This document shows, in pieces, positions 6,927 to 15,179 of a stretch of DNA of 15,508 nt (its first letter is position 1; every line of letters begins with the position of its first letter). The notes beneath the pieces are model-generated. The model was not told the origin of the DNA. It searched no databases and was given only the letters and a program-made list of their open reading frames with translations. The translations under genes and the position numbers were made by a program. The DNA comes from an uncultured bacterium (lineage in GTDB: Bacteria > Actinomycetota > Aquicultoria > SKW223 > CALKMS01): contig CALKMS010000049.1 of assembly GCA_938091145.1 (NCBI GenBank), positions 1-15,508 on the forward strand, read 5' to 3'.

Positions 6927-8696
6927 ATGGAAGTTGGCAAAATTGTTCGAATCTCTGGTCCTTTGGTAGTGGCTGAAGGCTTAATTAATGCTCAGATGTA
7001 TGAAGTCGTGAGGGTTGGGGAGGCACGGCTCCTAGGTGAAATAATCGAGATTAAGCGAGGTTTGGCTTCAATTCAGGTTTATGAAGAAACAACCGGTTTG
7101 GGCTTAGAAGAGCCAGTTTTTGCTACTGGTTCTCCTTTAAGCGTTGAGCTCGGGCCGGGCCTGATTTCTTCTATATACGATGGTATTCAGCGCCCCCTTG
7201 ATATTTTGAGAGATAGAGAGGGCGATTTTGTAACTCGAGGAGTTGAAGTCCCCGCTCTTTCGCGAACCAGAAGATGGAACTTTAAACCTCTGGTCAAAAA
7301 AGGTGATGAAGTTGAAGCTGGAGATATTTTGGGAGAAGTGGAAGAAACTCCATTGGTTAAACATTATATAATGGTTCCGCCGGAGATAAAAAAGGGGAAG
7401 GTAAAGAAGATTTTTGAGGGAGAGCACAAAGTTGACGATGTTGTAGCGGTGATCGAAGTTGATAAAAAAGAGGTTTCGATTACGATGGTGTCTAAATGGC
7501 CAGTTCGCCGACCTCGGCCTTTCAAAAAAAAGGTGGCTCCCGTGGAGCCTTTGATTACTGGGCAAAGAGTTATTGATACCTTTTTCCCTGTGGCAAAAGG
7601 AGGAACAGCTTGCATACCCGGTCCTTTTGGGAGTGGCAAAACTGTTACTCAACACCAGTTAGCAAAGTGGGCTAATTCTCGGATAGTTATTTTCATCGGT
7701 TGTGGGGAGCGTGGAAACGAGATGACCGATGTTTTGCTTGAGTTTCCAACTTTGGTTGACCCTTACAGTGGCCGACCATTAATGGAAAGGACAGTTCTCA
7801 TTGCTAATACTTCAAATATGCCAGTTGCTGCTCGAGAAGCTTCAATTTACACGGGCATAACCATTGCTGAGTATTTTCGGGATATGGGCTACGATGTAAC
7901 TTTACAAGCTGACTCAACTTCGCGCTGGGCTGAAGCTTTAAGAGAAATATCGGGTCGACTTGAAGAAATGCCAGGAGAAGAAGGTTATCCCGCTTATCTT
8001 TCTTCGCGTCTCGCTGCTTTTTATGAAAGAGCAGGTAAAGTTTACTGTCTTGGGCGTGATAATCGCGAAGGTTCGATAACGGCTATTGGTTCAGTTTCAC
8101 CTCCTGGTGGTGACCTTTCTGAACCAGTGGTTCAGGCTACATTAAGGGTAGTTAAAGTTTTCTGGGCGTTGGAAGATCGGTTGGCCTACGAAAGGCACTT
8201 CCCAGCTATCAATTGGCTTCTGAGTTACTCTCTTTACTCTCCTAAAATTGATGAGTATTTAAACCGCACTCTAGCGGCCGACTTTTCTGAAAAAAGAAAA
8301 GAAGCAATGCGTCTTCTCCAGCGTGAAGCTGAACTTAAAGAGATTGTGCGTTTAATTGGAATGGACGCTCTTTCTTTTCATGAAAGGCTTATTTTGGAAG
8401 TCGCTCGCTCTCTGCGTGAGGACTTTCTTCAGCAGCACGCCTTCCATCCTGTGGATACATTTGCTTCTTTAGAAAAACAGTATCTGATGCTTTCTAACAT
8501 AATTTTGTACTACCGTCTGGCTAAAGAGGCTTTAGAAAGAGGGGTTAGCTTGGAAGAAATTTTTGCTCCCAAAATAAAAGAGAAACTGGGCAGGATGAAA
8601 TATGTTTCTACTGAAGAAATGGACGAACTGAAAGAGGTTGAAAATTTTTTAAATCAATATTTTGAGAAGTTAAAAGGGACGGTGAAAAGTGTTTAA
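6927..8696 (+). CDS. ntpA: V/A-type ATPase catalytic subunit A
   Basis: The 589-residue product is a full-length catalytic subunit. An N-terminal beta-barrel covers about 1-70. The bulge insertion typical of V/A-type and absent from F-type beta subunits lies near 115-190. The Walker A loop GPFGSGKT is at 232-239 with Lys238. GERGNE at 260-265 holds the catalytic glutamate Glu261, and these numbers coincide with those of E. hirae NtpA. DSTSRWAEALREISGRLEEMPGEEGYP follows in two adjoining motifs. The helical C-terminal domain is complete. Three copies alternate with subunit B in the head and couple ATP hydrolysis or synthesis to rotation. GAGGGGG at 6914-6920 gives a strong ribosome site for ATG 6927. 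It overlaps subunit B by eight bases. Confidence 0.98.
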   Translation: MEVGKIVRISGPLVVAEGLINAQMYEVVRVGEARLLGEIIEIKRGLASIQVYEETTGLGLEEPVFATGSPLSVELGPGLISSIYDGIQRPLDILRDREGDFVTRGVEVPALSRTRRWNFKPLVKKGDEVEAGDILGEVEETPLVKHYIMVPPEIKKGKVKKIFEGEHKVDDVVAVIEVDKKEVSITMVSKWPVRRPRPFKKKVAPVEPLITGQRVIDTFFPVAKGGTACIPGPFGSGKTVTQHQLAKWANSRIVIFIGCGERGNEMTDVLLEFPTLVDPYSGRPLMERTVLIANTSNMPVAAREASIYTGITIAEYFRDMGYDVTLQADSTSRWAEALREISGRLEEMPGEEGYPAYLSSRLAAFYERAGKVYCLGRDNREGSITAIGSVSPPGGDLSEPVVQATLRVVKVFWALEDRLAYERHFPAINWLLSYSLYSPKIDEYLNRTLAADFSEKRKEAMRLLQREAELKEIVRLIGMDALSFHERLILEVARSLREDFLQQHAFHPVDTFASLEKQYLMLSNIILYYRLAKEALERGVSLEEIFAPKIKEKLGRMKYVSTEEMDELKEVENFLNQYFEKLKGTVKSV

Positions 8697-10071
8697 GGAA
8701 TATGTAAGCGTTCGTGACATCGTTGGGCCTTTAATTTTTATTGAAGGAGTAAGAGGGGCTACTTATGGTGAACTGGTTGAGGTCTCTTTTCCTGATGGCC
8801 GTCAAAGTTTGGGTAGTGTTCTCGAGATAAACCGAGATTTTGCTCTCCTTCAGGTTTTTAAAGGTACTCAAGGTATTAACAAAACTCAAACCCGTGTGCG
8901 GTTTTTGGGGAAAAGTCTTGAGCTTCCCGTCTCTCCTGATGTTTTGGGAAGGGTGTTTGATGGTCTCGGTCGCCCAATTGATAACGGACCCGATATTATT
9001 CCCGACAAGTGGCTGGACATTAACGGTCTTCCTATTAATCCTTACGCCCGTGATTACCCAACGGATTTTATTCAGACTGGAATTTCGGCCATCGATGGGA
9101 TGAATCCGTTGGTTCGGGGCCAAAAGCTACCTATCTTTTCGGGGGCAGGACTTCCTCATTCTCAATTAGCGGCTCAGATTGCTAGACAGGCAACGGTTCG
9201 AGGTAGAGGTGAAAGTTTCGCTGTGGTCTTTGCCGCTATGGGGATTACCTTTGAAGAGGCCAGTTTTTTCATTGAAGACTTTTCTCAGACAGGTGCTCTG
9301 GAGAGAGCCGTTCTTTTTGTTAATTTGGCTGACGACCCTCCGATTGAACGAGTGGCTACTCCGCGGGTTGCATTAACGGCTGCTGAATATTTAGCCTTCG
9401 AGCTTGGTCTCCACGTTTTGGTTATTCTTACTGATATGACTTACTATTGTGAGGCTTTGCGCGAAATCTCAGCCGCTCGCCGGGAAGTTCCAGGAAGAAG
9501 AGGCTATCCTGGCTATCTTTACACTGATTTAGCTACTATCTATGAGCGAGCAGGTAGAATAAAAGGTCGTCACGGTTCGATTACCCAAATTCCAATTCTT
9601 ACCATGCCAGAGGACGATAAAACTCATCCCATTCCTGATCTTACTGGTTATATAACTGAGGGGCAGATAATTCTTTCTCGCGATCTCCATCGGGCTGGCA
9701 TTTACCCGCCTATTGATGTTATGCCTTCTCTTTCGCGGTTAAAAGAAAAGGGAATTGGTGAAGGAAAAACGCGCGAAGACCACTCCGGCCTTTCTAATCA
9801 GCTTTTTGCTGCTTATGCTCGCGGTCGTGAAGCTCGAGAACTGCTTTTAATTTTGGGTGAAGCAGCCTTGACCAAAGTTGATAAACTTTATGTTGAATTT
9901 GCTAACCAATTTGAACAGAAGTTTGTAGCCCAAGGAGAAAGGGAAAACCGAACTATCGAGGAAACTCTTGACTTAGGTTGGGAACTTTTGCGGATTTTAC
10001 CGCGGGAAGAACTAAAGCGAGTATCTCCTCAACAAATTCAGTTTTATCTTGATGGAAAGGGAAAGAAGTAG
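8689..10071 (+). CDS. ntpB: V/A-type ATPase regulatory subunit B
   Basis: This 460-residue protein is the non-catalytic partner of subunit A. The site equivalent to Walker A reads FSGAGLPHSQLAAQIARQ, without the Gly-Lys-Thr of a working P-loop, as expected for the family. The arginine finger that completes the catalytic site of the neighbouring A subunit is Arg350 in PSLSRL, the same number as in E. hirae NtpB. The N-terminal barrel (about 1-75) starts EYVSVRDIVGPL, and RREVPGRRGYPGYLY and HSGLSNQLFAAYARG are other strongly conserved family stretches. GTG 8689 overlaps the end of subunit A. The gene ends three bases before subunit D. Confidence 0.98.
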   Translation: MFKEYVSVRDIVGPLIFIEGVRGATYGELVEVSFPDGRQSLGSVLEINRDFALLQVFKGTQGINKTQTRVRFLGKSLELPVSPDVLGRVFDGLGRPIDNGPDIIPDKWLDINGLPINPYARDYPTDFIQTGISAIDGMNPLVRGQKLPIFSGAGLPHSQLAAQIARQATVRGRGESFAVVFAAMGITFEEASFFIEDFSQTGALERAVLFVNLADDPPIERVATPRVALTAAEYLAFELGLHVLVILTDMTYYCEALREISAARREVPGRRGYPGYLYTDLATIYERAGRIKGRHGSITQIPILTMPEDDKTHPIPDLTGYITEGQIILSRDLHRAGIYPPIDVMPSLSRLKEKGIGEGKTREDHSGLSNQLFAAYARGREARELLLILGEAALTKVDKLYVEFANQFEQKFVAQGERENRTIEETLDLGWELLRILPREELKRVSPQQIQFYLDGKGKK

Positions 10072-10074
10072 TTT

Positions 10075-10701
10075 ATGTTAAGAGTTAACCCCAACCGAAT
10101 GGAACTGATGAAGTTAAGACGCCGGTTGATCATTGCCCGTCGGGGTCATAAGCTTTTGAAAGATAAACTGGACGAGATGATGAAGTATTTTCTTCAACTC
10201 CTTTCTGAACTTGGAACATTGAGAGAAGATATCGAGAAAAAACTTGAAGTTACCTATCAAAATTTTTCTTTTATCTGGTCAAAGGCGCCTACAGGGGTAT
10301 TGGAAAACTTGATTGGCGCTTATCCTGGGAAAATGGAAGTCGCTGAAAAGAGGAAGACAGTTTTTAACATATCGATGCCCGAGTATGAAATTAAAGAATT
10401 AGAAGAGCCAAAACTCCCTTTTCTTTCAACGACAAACTTGTTTCTGGAGCGATCAATTAGGGAGTTTGCTTCTTTAATACCTGAGCTAATAGAGTTAGCT
10501 AGCAGAGAGAGAGCACTTTTTTTATTAGGTGAAGAAATCGAGCGAACTAAAAGAAGGGTCAATGCTTTGGAGAACACAGTTATTCCTCAACTTGAAGAGC
10601 AGATAAAGTTTATCTCCTTTAAACTTGATGAGATGGATCGTGAGAGCCGCACTCGGCTTTTGAAAGTCAAGAAAATGTTAGAGGAAGCGGCACTCGGCTA
10701 A
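10075..10701 (+). CDS. ntpD: V/A-type ATPase central-stalk subunit D
   Basis: The 208-residue product opens LRVNPNRMELMKLRRRLIIARRGHKLLKDKLDEMM, in two adjoining stretches, which is close to the family signature. Long N- and C-terminal helices (about 10-75 and 130-205) would form the antiparallel coiled coil that turns inside the A3B3 head. This is the last plus-strand gene of the operon; in E. hirae genes ntpH and ntpJ follow, and neither is here. The stop at 10699-10701 lies 17 bases from the stop of the convergent tldE gene. Only a weak short hairpin is visible between them, so where transcription ends is unclear. Confidence 0.95.
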   Translation: MLRVNPNRMELMKLRRRLIIARRGHKLLKDKLDEMMKYFLQLLSELGTLREDIEKKLEVTYQNFSFIWSKAPTGVLENLIGAYPGKMEVAEKRKTVFNISMPEYEIKELEEPKLPFLSTTNLFLERSIREFASLIPELIELASRERALFLLGEEIERTKRRVNALENTVIPQLEEQIKFISFKLDEMDRESRTRLLKVKKMLEEAALG

Positions 10702-10718
10702 ATCGCTTGCAGCGAAGG

Positions 10719-12077
10719 TTAAATTTCTGACACGCCGGTAAATTTAAACTTTTTAAGTTTGATTGCAGGGACAGCGCAGTAGGCAACCAAGGGTTTTTTA
10801 ATCTTTACTTCTTGTGCTATACCTTCAACACATGATAGCGCTTCAAGTATACTTTGAGTGAAGCGGAGGTTTTTTAAAGGTCTAGTTAGTTTGCCTTTTT
10901 CAATTAAATAAGTGCCGTCTCGAGTGAGCCCAGTGATGATAGTTTTTAAAGGATCCATTGGATTGACATAAAAAAAGCGGTTAATGTAAATGCCTTTTTT
11001 GGTAGAAGAAATAAGGTCTTCTTCTTTTACTGTTCCTGGTTTTAAAAATAAGTTTAAAGGCAGGGGCCCTGTCGAACTTGGATAGGGCAAAGCGTGGCCA
11101 GTTGATTGCTTTTTTTCTCGGTAAGCAGTGTATGAGTCATAAACAACCCCCCTGACTACTCCTTTCTCGATCAGGTTCACTTTCTGGCGGGTAATTCCTT
11201 CAAAATCAAAAGGAAAGGGCATTCCATTTGGATTGTTTCCGTCATCCCATAAAGTGATGAGCGAGCTAACCATCTTTTCTCCTAACTTAACAAAACTTCT
11301 ACCTTCTTGCAGCGCTAAAGCCGAAAAACCAAGGTAAGAAAGAAAGTCTATTAGTTCTGCAGTAGCCTCAGGGCTTAATACCACTTCGTATTCACCCGGT
11401 GAGACAGCTTGAGGTACCCCTTCAATTTCTAACCGTTGGCTAGCCTGATGATAAATTTTTAGCAGATCGACTTGGTTTATTTGGCGAGTTGTAAAACTTT
11501 CAAAACCAGAGTTACCATTTTTTTCGGTAATTAGATTCCCATAAAACTCGGTAAAAACGGCGGTTTTTTGAATCCCAAGGGTGTTAGCTACTCCAAGTTC
11601 AGTTATTTCTTGAGTGATTGAACCAGAAACTTTAATTTTTTCTCTTTCAGCTGCCTCGAAAACTTTATTTAAAAGAGAAGATAAGAGCGCAGGCTTAAAT
11701 TCTAAAAGTGCTGGGTCAGAAAAACAAAAATTACCTTTTAAATTTTTTTCTTTGGGGAGAGAGACGAAGTCATCCAGTGGCGGAGCCATTTCCATTATAC
11801 TTAATGATTTTTCTATTGTTTGATGGATAGCTTTTTTAGATAGCTGGTTTGAAGAGGCAAAGCCAATCTTTTTCCCTTTAATGACTCGCAAACCCAGATG
11901 GCTATTTTCTTCCCAGGTTGATTGGGTGAGTTGATTTTCGGAAAAACGGTTGACAAAAATCGTTCTTTTTATTATCAAAACTTCCGCTTGATTTGATTTT
12001 TTTTGGGACCGTACCTCTTCAAGAGTTTCTTCAAGGGCTTGAGTTAAGGAAGGTGGCCGAAAAGGATTTTTTTTCAT
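10719..12077 (-). CDS. tldE: TldE/PmbA-type subunit of the TldD-TldE metallopeptidase
   Basis: The 452-residue protein belongs to the TldD/PmbA family: it has the N-terminal mixed domain with LGLRVIKGKKIGFASSNQL at about 88-106, and the C-terminal beta domain with GVVYDSYTAY and SSTKKGIYINRF. It lacks a His-Glu-x-x-x-His motif at the place where TldD has one (VVLSPEATAELIDFL), which is normal for TldE, the partner that shapes the peptide tunnel without holding metal. With TldD it makes a cytoplasmic heterodimer that degrades unfolded peptides and, in some hosts, matures modified peptides or antitoxins. The ATG overlaps the tldD stop by four bases (ATGA), and AGGA at 12086-12089 is a fair ribosome site. 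No peptide-modification gene is visible nearby, so the substrate is unknown. Confidence 0.93.
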   Translation of the reverse strand: MKKNPFRPPSLTQALEETLEEVRSQKKSNQAEVLIIKRTIFVNRFSENQLTQSTWEENSHLGLRVIKGKKIGFASSNQLSKKAIHQTIEKSLSIMEMAPPLDDFVSLPKEKNLKGNFCFSDPALLEFKPALLSSLLNKVFEAAEREKIKVSGSITQEITELGVANTLGIQKTAVFTEFYGNLITEKNGNSGFESFTTRQINQVDLLKIYHQASQRLEIEGVPQAVSPGEYEVVLSPEATAELIDFLSYLGFSALALQEGRSFVKLGEKMVSSLITLWDDGNNPNGMPFPFDFEGITRQKVNLIEKGVVRGVVYDSYTAYREKKQSTGHALPYPSSTGPLPLNLFLKPGTVKEEDLISSTKKGIYINRFFYVNPMDPLKTIITGLTRDGTYLIEKGKLTRPLKNLRFTQSILEALSCVEGIAQEVKIKKPLVAYCAVPAIKLKKFKFTGVSEI

Positions 12078-13516
12078 TTTCTTTTTCCTATTTCCACTTT
12101 TTCAAATCGAGCAACTGGGGTTTGATGTCCAACCATCATTATTTGCATTGGATCACCCTTGCCGCAGTTTAGCAAACCCCAAAGGATTGAGGAATTTTTG
12201 TTTCCGACTGCGGTGCAGTTTTTCCAGAATAATGGTGTAATTCCAGTGTAAGAAGCATTTTTGAAAACTTTACCTAACTTGCCTTTTTTGATTTCTTGAG
12301 CCCATTCCACTCCAAACTGAAAGTTGATTCGCTGATCGTCGATACTCCAGCTTCTATTCGTTTCCAGATAAATACCGTCTTTCACTTCTGAAATTATTTC
12401 TTCAAAGCTTTTTTCTCCTGGCAAAAGGTTGATGTTGGTCATTCGGACAATAGGGATTCGATTCCAGCTTTCCGCTCTGGCAGCTCCCCGACTTGAAAGA
12501 TTCAGCAAAGGAGCTGTCTCGCAAGAAGAAAGAAAATCTTTTAACCAACCTTCTTCGATTAATAAATACCTTTGGCCTGGAGTTCCTTCATCATCATAAG
12601 CAAAAGTTCCTAGACCTCCTGGAACAAGAGCGGAGGCTTCAATATTTACCAGTGGCGATGCATACTGAAAGTTTCCAACCATTTCAGGCTTGACAAAACT
12701 TCTTCCCGCTAAAGAGACTTCCAGACTAAAAAGTCGATCAAGTTCAAGGGGGTGACCAACAGATTCGTGAACTTGAAGAGCCATTTGATTTGAGCCAATA
12801 ACAACGGTTGTTTCTTTGGCTGGACAATCAGGGGCTTTTAAAAGAGCCATAATTTCTTCATTCAATCTTTCTGCTTCACCAAGGAAATCTAACTCCTCAA
12901 TAAACTCATATCCAGCCTGGCGGTTGTTGCCGCCGTGAGCAGCTGGATAGGATCTTTTTTGCATCTCGTTATTTTTTATTGCTAGACAAAAGATTTCTCC
13001 TCCGGAAACTAAAAAGGTCTGGTTTATCTCGCTTCCTAATAAGTTAAGAAAGGTTTTTTTAGTTCGGCTGAACTTCAAGCTGGCTTGAACTAACTTTACT
13101 AACTTGTTTTTTTGTATTAATCGAGAAGCTTGAGTTAAAAGGTTAACTTTCTGATTTAAACTGACTTCGAAAGGGTCAATAACAAAATTTGTTTTAAAGT
13201 TGCCGCTTTTCTTTTCCGGTGGCTGAAAAGGTAAAGCTTTAGTGCCAGCCGTTTTTTTTGCTTGAGCGATTGCCAAAGCAAGCCGAGCCGCTTCTTTTAC
13301 TTTTTTCGGGCTTAGGTTGGCGGTTCCAGCAAAGCCGCTGTAATTTTCGATAAAAGCTCGGATGCCTATTCCTTTGGTTTGAGAAGAAGTTATGCTTTCC
13401 AAGACGCCGTTTTTTACTTTGATTGACTCCTCCTCAATTTCTACCAACCTGGCTTCACCATAAGAAGCTTTTAAAAAACTCAGTTCATCGAGGGCCAGAT
13501 AAAGAAGCTCTTTCAT
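12074..13516 (-). CDS. tldD: TldD-type zinc metallopeptidase subunit
   Basis: The 480-residue product is a full-length TldD. The metal motif HESVGH is at 250-255, with His250 and His255 as ligands and Glu251 as the catalytic base, followed by PLELDR. The third ligand expected from E. coli TldD, a cysteine near the C-terminus, is Cys451 in LNCGKGDP. YDDEGTPGQ at 307-315 is another conserved family stretch. All expected metal and catalytic residues are present, so the enzyme should be active together with TldE. The ATG directly abuts the stop of the NlpC/P60 gene and no strong ribosome site is seen, which suggests coupled translation. Location is cytoplasmic; there is no signal peptide. Confidence 0.95.
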   Translation of the reverse strand: MKELLYLALDELSFLKASYGEARLVEIEEESIKVKNGVLESITSSQTKGIGIRAFIENYSGFAGTANLSPKKVKEAARLALAIAQAKKTAGTKALPFQPPEKKSGNFKTNFVIDPFEVSLNQKVNLLTQASRLIQKNKLVKLVQASLKFSRTKKTFLNLLGSEINQTFLVSGGEIFCLAIKNNEMQKRSYPAAHGGNNRQAGYEFIEELDFLGEAERLNEEIMALLKAPDCPAKETTVVIGSNQMALQVHESVGHPLELDRLFSLEVSLAGRSFVKPEMVGNFQYASPLVNIEASALVPGGLGTFAYDDEGTPGQRYLLIEEGWLKDFLSSCETAPLLNLSSRGAARAESWNRIPIVRMTNINLLPGEKSFEEIISEVKDGIYLETNRSWSIDDQRINFQFGVEWAQEIKKGKLGKVFKNASYTGITPLFWKNCTAVGNKNSSILWGLLNCGKGDPMQIMMVGHQTPVARFEKVEIGKRK

Positions 13517-14677
13517 TTAGTTATCTGAGGCGCGCTTTTTTTGGCTTGGCAGTGGTGGCAGGGGCACACTCCTTGGAGGAGCAAAAATCCTTCGAGCACA
13601 AGTAAAGTCGGCACGGTCACTTAGGCGGCTAATTCTTACGACATCGCCAGTTTGAGGGGCGTGAATAAAGTAGCCTTTATCAATGTAGATACCGACATGG
13701 TGGATAGGGTTGCCAAAAAAGACCAGGTCACCGGGGCGTAAATCTTCTATTCTTTCTACTGGCTCGCCTAATTCTGCCTGGTAGCCGCTATAGTGCGGTA
13801 ACTCAACTCCGTGGAGGCTGAAAACATATTTTACCAAACCTGAGCAGTCAAAGCCGGTTTCAGGCAGCTCCCCGCCCCAAAGGTAAGGGATGCCAATGAA
13901 GTGAAGAGCGGTTTCTACAATTGAGCCTGGCTCAATCACAATGCCAAGATCGAAAAGAAGTCTTTTAACGTCTTCATTAAGAGTGGCTAAGGCACGTCTT
14001 TCTAGCTCCTCCTTTTCTTTTAATAGTTTCTTGATCTCAGCTGAGAGGTTTTTAATAAAATTAGCTCGTTCAGCAATCTGCATTTCTATGGCGGTTTTTT
14101 GAGCCAAGACCTGTTCTTGGAGAGCTTCCTGCCTCTCTTTTAAAATTTCAAGTTCAGTTCGGATGCGGTTGAGTTCTTCTCGGGTGTATTTTAAACTTTC
14201 CACAACCTGACGGTCACTGTTAGCAATTTCTTTTAGAAAACGTAAGCGGGTGATAAAATCAAAAAGGCTAGTGGTGTTTAAAAGGACGTCAAGATAGCGC
14301 TTTTCTCCTTCAACATAAATTAAGCGAACCCGACGGTCAAAAATTGCTTGTCTTTTATAAAGCTCTCGCTGGGTCATTTCGTATTTAGCCTGAGTTTCCG
14401 TAAGTTTCTTTTGAGTTTCCGCCAGATCAACTTTTCGAGCGTTGTATTCTTCAATTTTTATTTCCAACTGAGTGTTTAGTTGCTCTAATTGCGCAGTTAC
14501 TTGACTAAGTTCCTGACGAGCTTTTTGGATTTTTATTTCTAATTTTTGGGGCGTAGTAAGTGGTGGTATAGCTAGAGCAAAATTGTTTGGGGAATTGAGT
14601 GAATAAACCAACAAACTTGCAGCTATTCCTAAAACAAAAATGGATTTCAAAGCTGGCTGGCTGCTATACTTAACCAT
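13517..14677 (-). CDS. Exported coiled-coil NlpC/P60 peptidoglycan endopeptidase
   Basis: The 386-residue product begins with a basic stretch and a hydrophobic segment at about 12-36, a signal peptide with possible cleavage after Ala-Leu-Ala, or else a membrane anchor. Residues about 43-235 are a long coiled coil of the CwlO/PcsB/RipA type, interrupted near 115-150 by RVRLIYVEGEKRYLDVLL. The C-terminal NlpC/P60 domain (about 253-365) has the catalytic Cys278 in DCSG, His327 in HHVGIYI and His339 in FIHAP. Such enzymes cut stem-peptide bonds of peptidoglycan during division or elongation. In relatives the coiled coil keeps the enzyme idle until an FtsEX-like partner acts; no such gene is in the window. 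It is the first gene of a minus-strand operon with tldD and tldE. A Pro-rich tail (368-378) follows the domain. Confidence 0.94.
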   Translation of the reverse strand: MVKYSSQPALKSIFVLGIAASLLVYSLNSPNNFALAIPPLTTPQKLEIKIQKARQELSQVTAQLEQLNTQLEIKIEEYNARKVDLAETQKKLTETQAKYEMTQRELYKRQAIFDRRVRLIYVEGEKRYLDVLLNTTSLFDFITRLRFLKEIANSDRQVVESLKYTREELNRIRTELEILKERQEALQEQVLAQKTAIEMQIAERANFIKNLSAEIKKLLKEKEELERRALATLNEDVKRLLFDLGIVIEPGSIVETALHFIGIPYLWGGELPETGFDCSGLVKYVFSLHGVELPHYSGYQAELGEPVERIEDLRPGDLVFFGNPIHHVGIYIDKGYFIHAPQTGDVVRISRLSDRADFTCARRIFAPPRSVPLPPLPSQKKRASDN

Positions 14678-14701
14678 TTTGTATTACTTTCTTTTAAACT
14701 A

Positions 14702-14730
14702 AATATAGCTGACCATTTGCTTTTTGTAAA
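14702..14730 (-). promoter_or_regulatory. Predicted sigma-70-type promoter for the NlpC/P60-tldD-tldE operon
   Basis: On the minus strand TTTACA (14725-14730) and TATATT (14702-14707) are separated by exactly 17 bases. The expected start site lies some 20 bases before the ATG at 14677. It overlaps the tRNA promoter on the other strand. Confidence 0.5.
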
Positions 14731-14745
14731 GTTTTTTGGGATAAT
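14717..14745 (+). promoter_or_regulatory. Predicted sigma-70-type promoter for tRNA-fMet
   Basis: TTGCTT (14717-14722) and GATAAT (14740-14745) are spaced by 17 bases and the tRNA begins 14 bases further on. Both hexamers fit the bacterial consensus moderately well. Confidence 0.5.
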
Positions 14746-14759
14746 ATATTTGTGGTTGC

Positions 14760-14836
14760 CGCGGGGTGGAGCAGTCTGGAAGCTCGTCGGGCTCATAACC
14801 CGAAGGTCGGAGGTTCAAATCCTCCCCCCGCTACCA
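14760..14836 (+). tRNA. Initiator tRNA-fMet (anticodon CAT)
   Basis: All arms fold. The acceptor pairs GCGGGG (14761-14766) with CCCCGC (14826-14831). The D stem is GAGC/GCTC (14769-14772 and 14782-14785), and the anticodon stem TCGGG/CCCGA encloses the loop CTCATAA with CAT at 14794-14796. The T stem GGAGG/CCTCC surrounds TTCAAAT. CCA is encoded at 14834-14836, for 77 bases in all. Initiator marks are present: no Watson-Crick pair at 1:72 (C1 against T72), three consecutive G-C pairs at the base of the anticodon stem, and A11:T24 in the D stem. It starts protein synthesis with formylmethionine. The C1/T72 combination is less usual than the C1/A72 of E. coli. Confidence 0.97.
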
Positions 14837-14880
14837 AATTAACTACCTGTTTCTTTAATGAATTTTTCAAAATTGTGGGG

Positions 14881-14919
14881 CAAGAAAATTAATAATCCTG
14901 AATGTGATTATTAATCTTG
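14881..14919. repeat. Inverted repeat downstream of tRNA-fMet
   Basis: ATTAATAATC (14888-14897) and GATTATTAAT (14906-14915) are perfect complements around an eight-base loop. Outside them CAAG (14881-14884) pairs with CTTG (14916-14919) across a three-base bulge. It could be a processing or termination hairpin for the tRNA transcript, or a protein-binding site. No U tract follows, so it is not a standard intrinsic terminator. Confidence 0.45.
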
Positions 14920-15150
14920 CTGTCATCCATTGCCAAAAGGAAGACAACCTTGAAGTTCCCAAATGAGTATTACTTGTTGGGACGATGTTTTTGCTAGGCA
15001 AATATTGTAAGCTTATATTAGGAACTGGTAATTCTTAAAATTAATTTTGTTGAAAATAACACTTAACGGTGATAAACTTTATCCAATTAGATGGTACTTA
15101 ATGTCTCAGGTTTAAGTCCTGATTGGTGTCGAGACTTTTATAAATGGAAC

Positions 15151-15179
15151 TTGTTTGGGTGAAATAGGTAGCGTATTTT
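15151..15179 (+). promoter_or_regulatory. Possible promoter for the right-edge gene
   Basis: TTGTTT (15151-15156) and TATTTT (15174-15179) are 17 bases apart and would give a leader of about 23 bases before the ATG at 15209. Matches to consensus are modest, and such hexamers are easy to find by chance in AT-rich DNA. Confidence 0.25.

Noticed and set aside
7137..7655. A 172-codon open frame on the minus strand
   Set aside because: It lies wholly inside the catalytic subunit A gene, has no ribosome site or family resemblance, and is explained by codon bias of the real gene.
9100..9190. Loss of the P-loop in subunit B as a sign of a broken gene
   Set aside because: Absence of Gly-Lys-Thr is normal for the non-catalytic B subunit, and the arginine finger is intact.
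10703..10715. Small hairpin TCGCT-TGC-AGCGA between the convergent operons, as a bidirectional terminator
   Set aside because: The stem is only five pairs with a three-base loop and no U tract on either side; too weak to call a terminator.
15091..15162. A 23-codon plus-strand frame in the AT-rich gap
   Set aside because: There is no ribosome site before it and length is within chance; it may be decayed sequence but cannot be supported as a gene.
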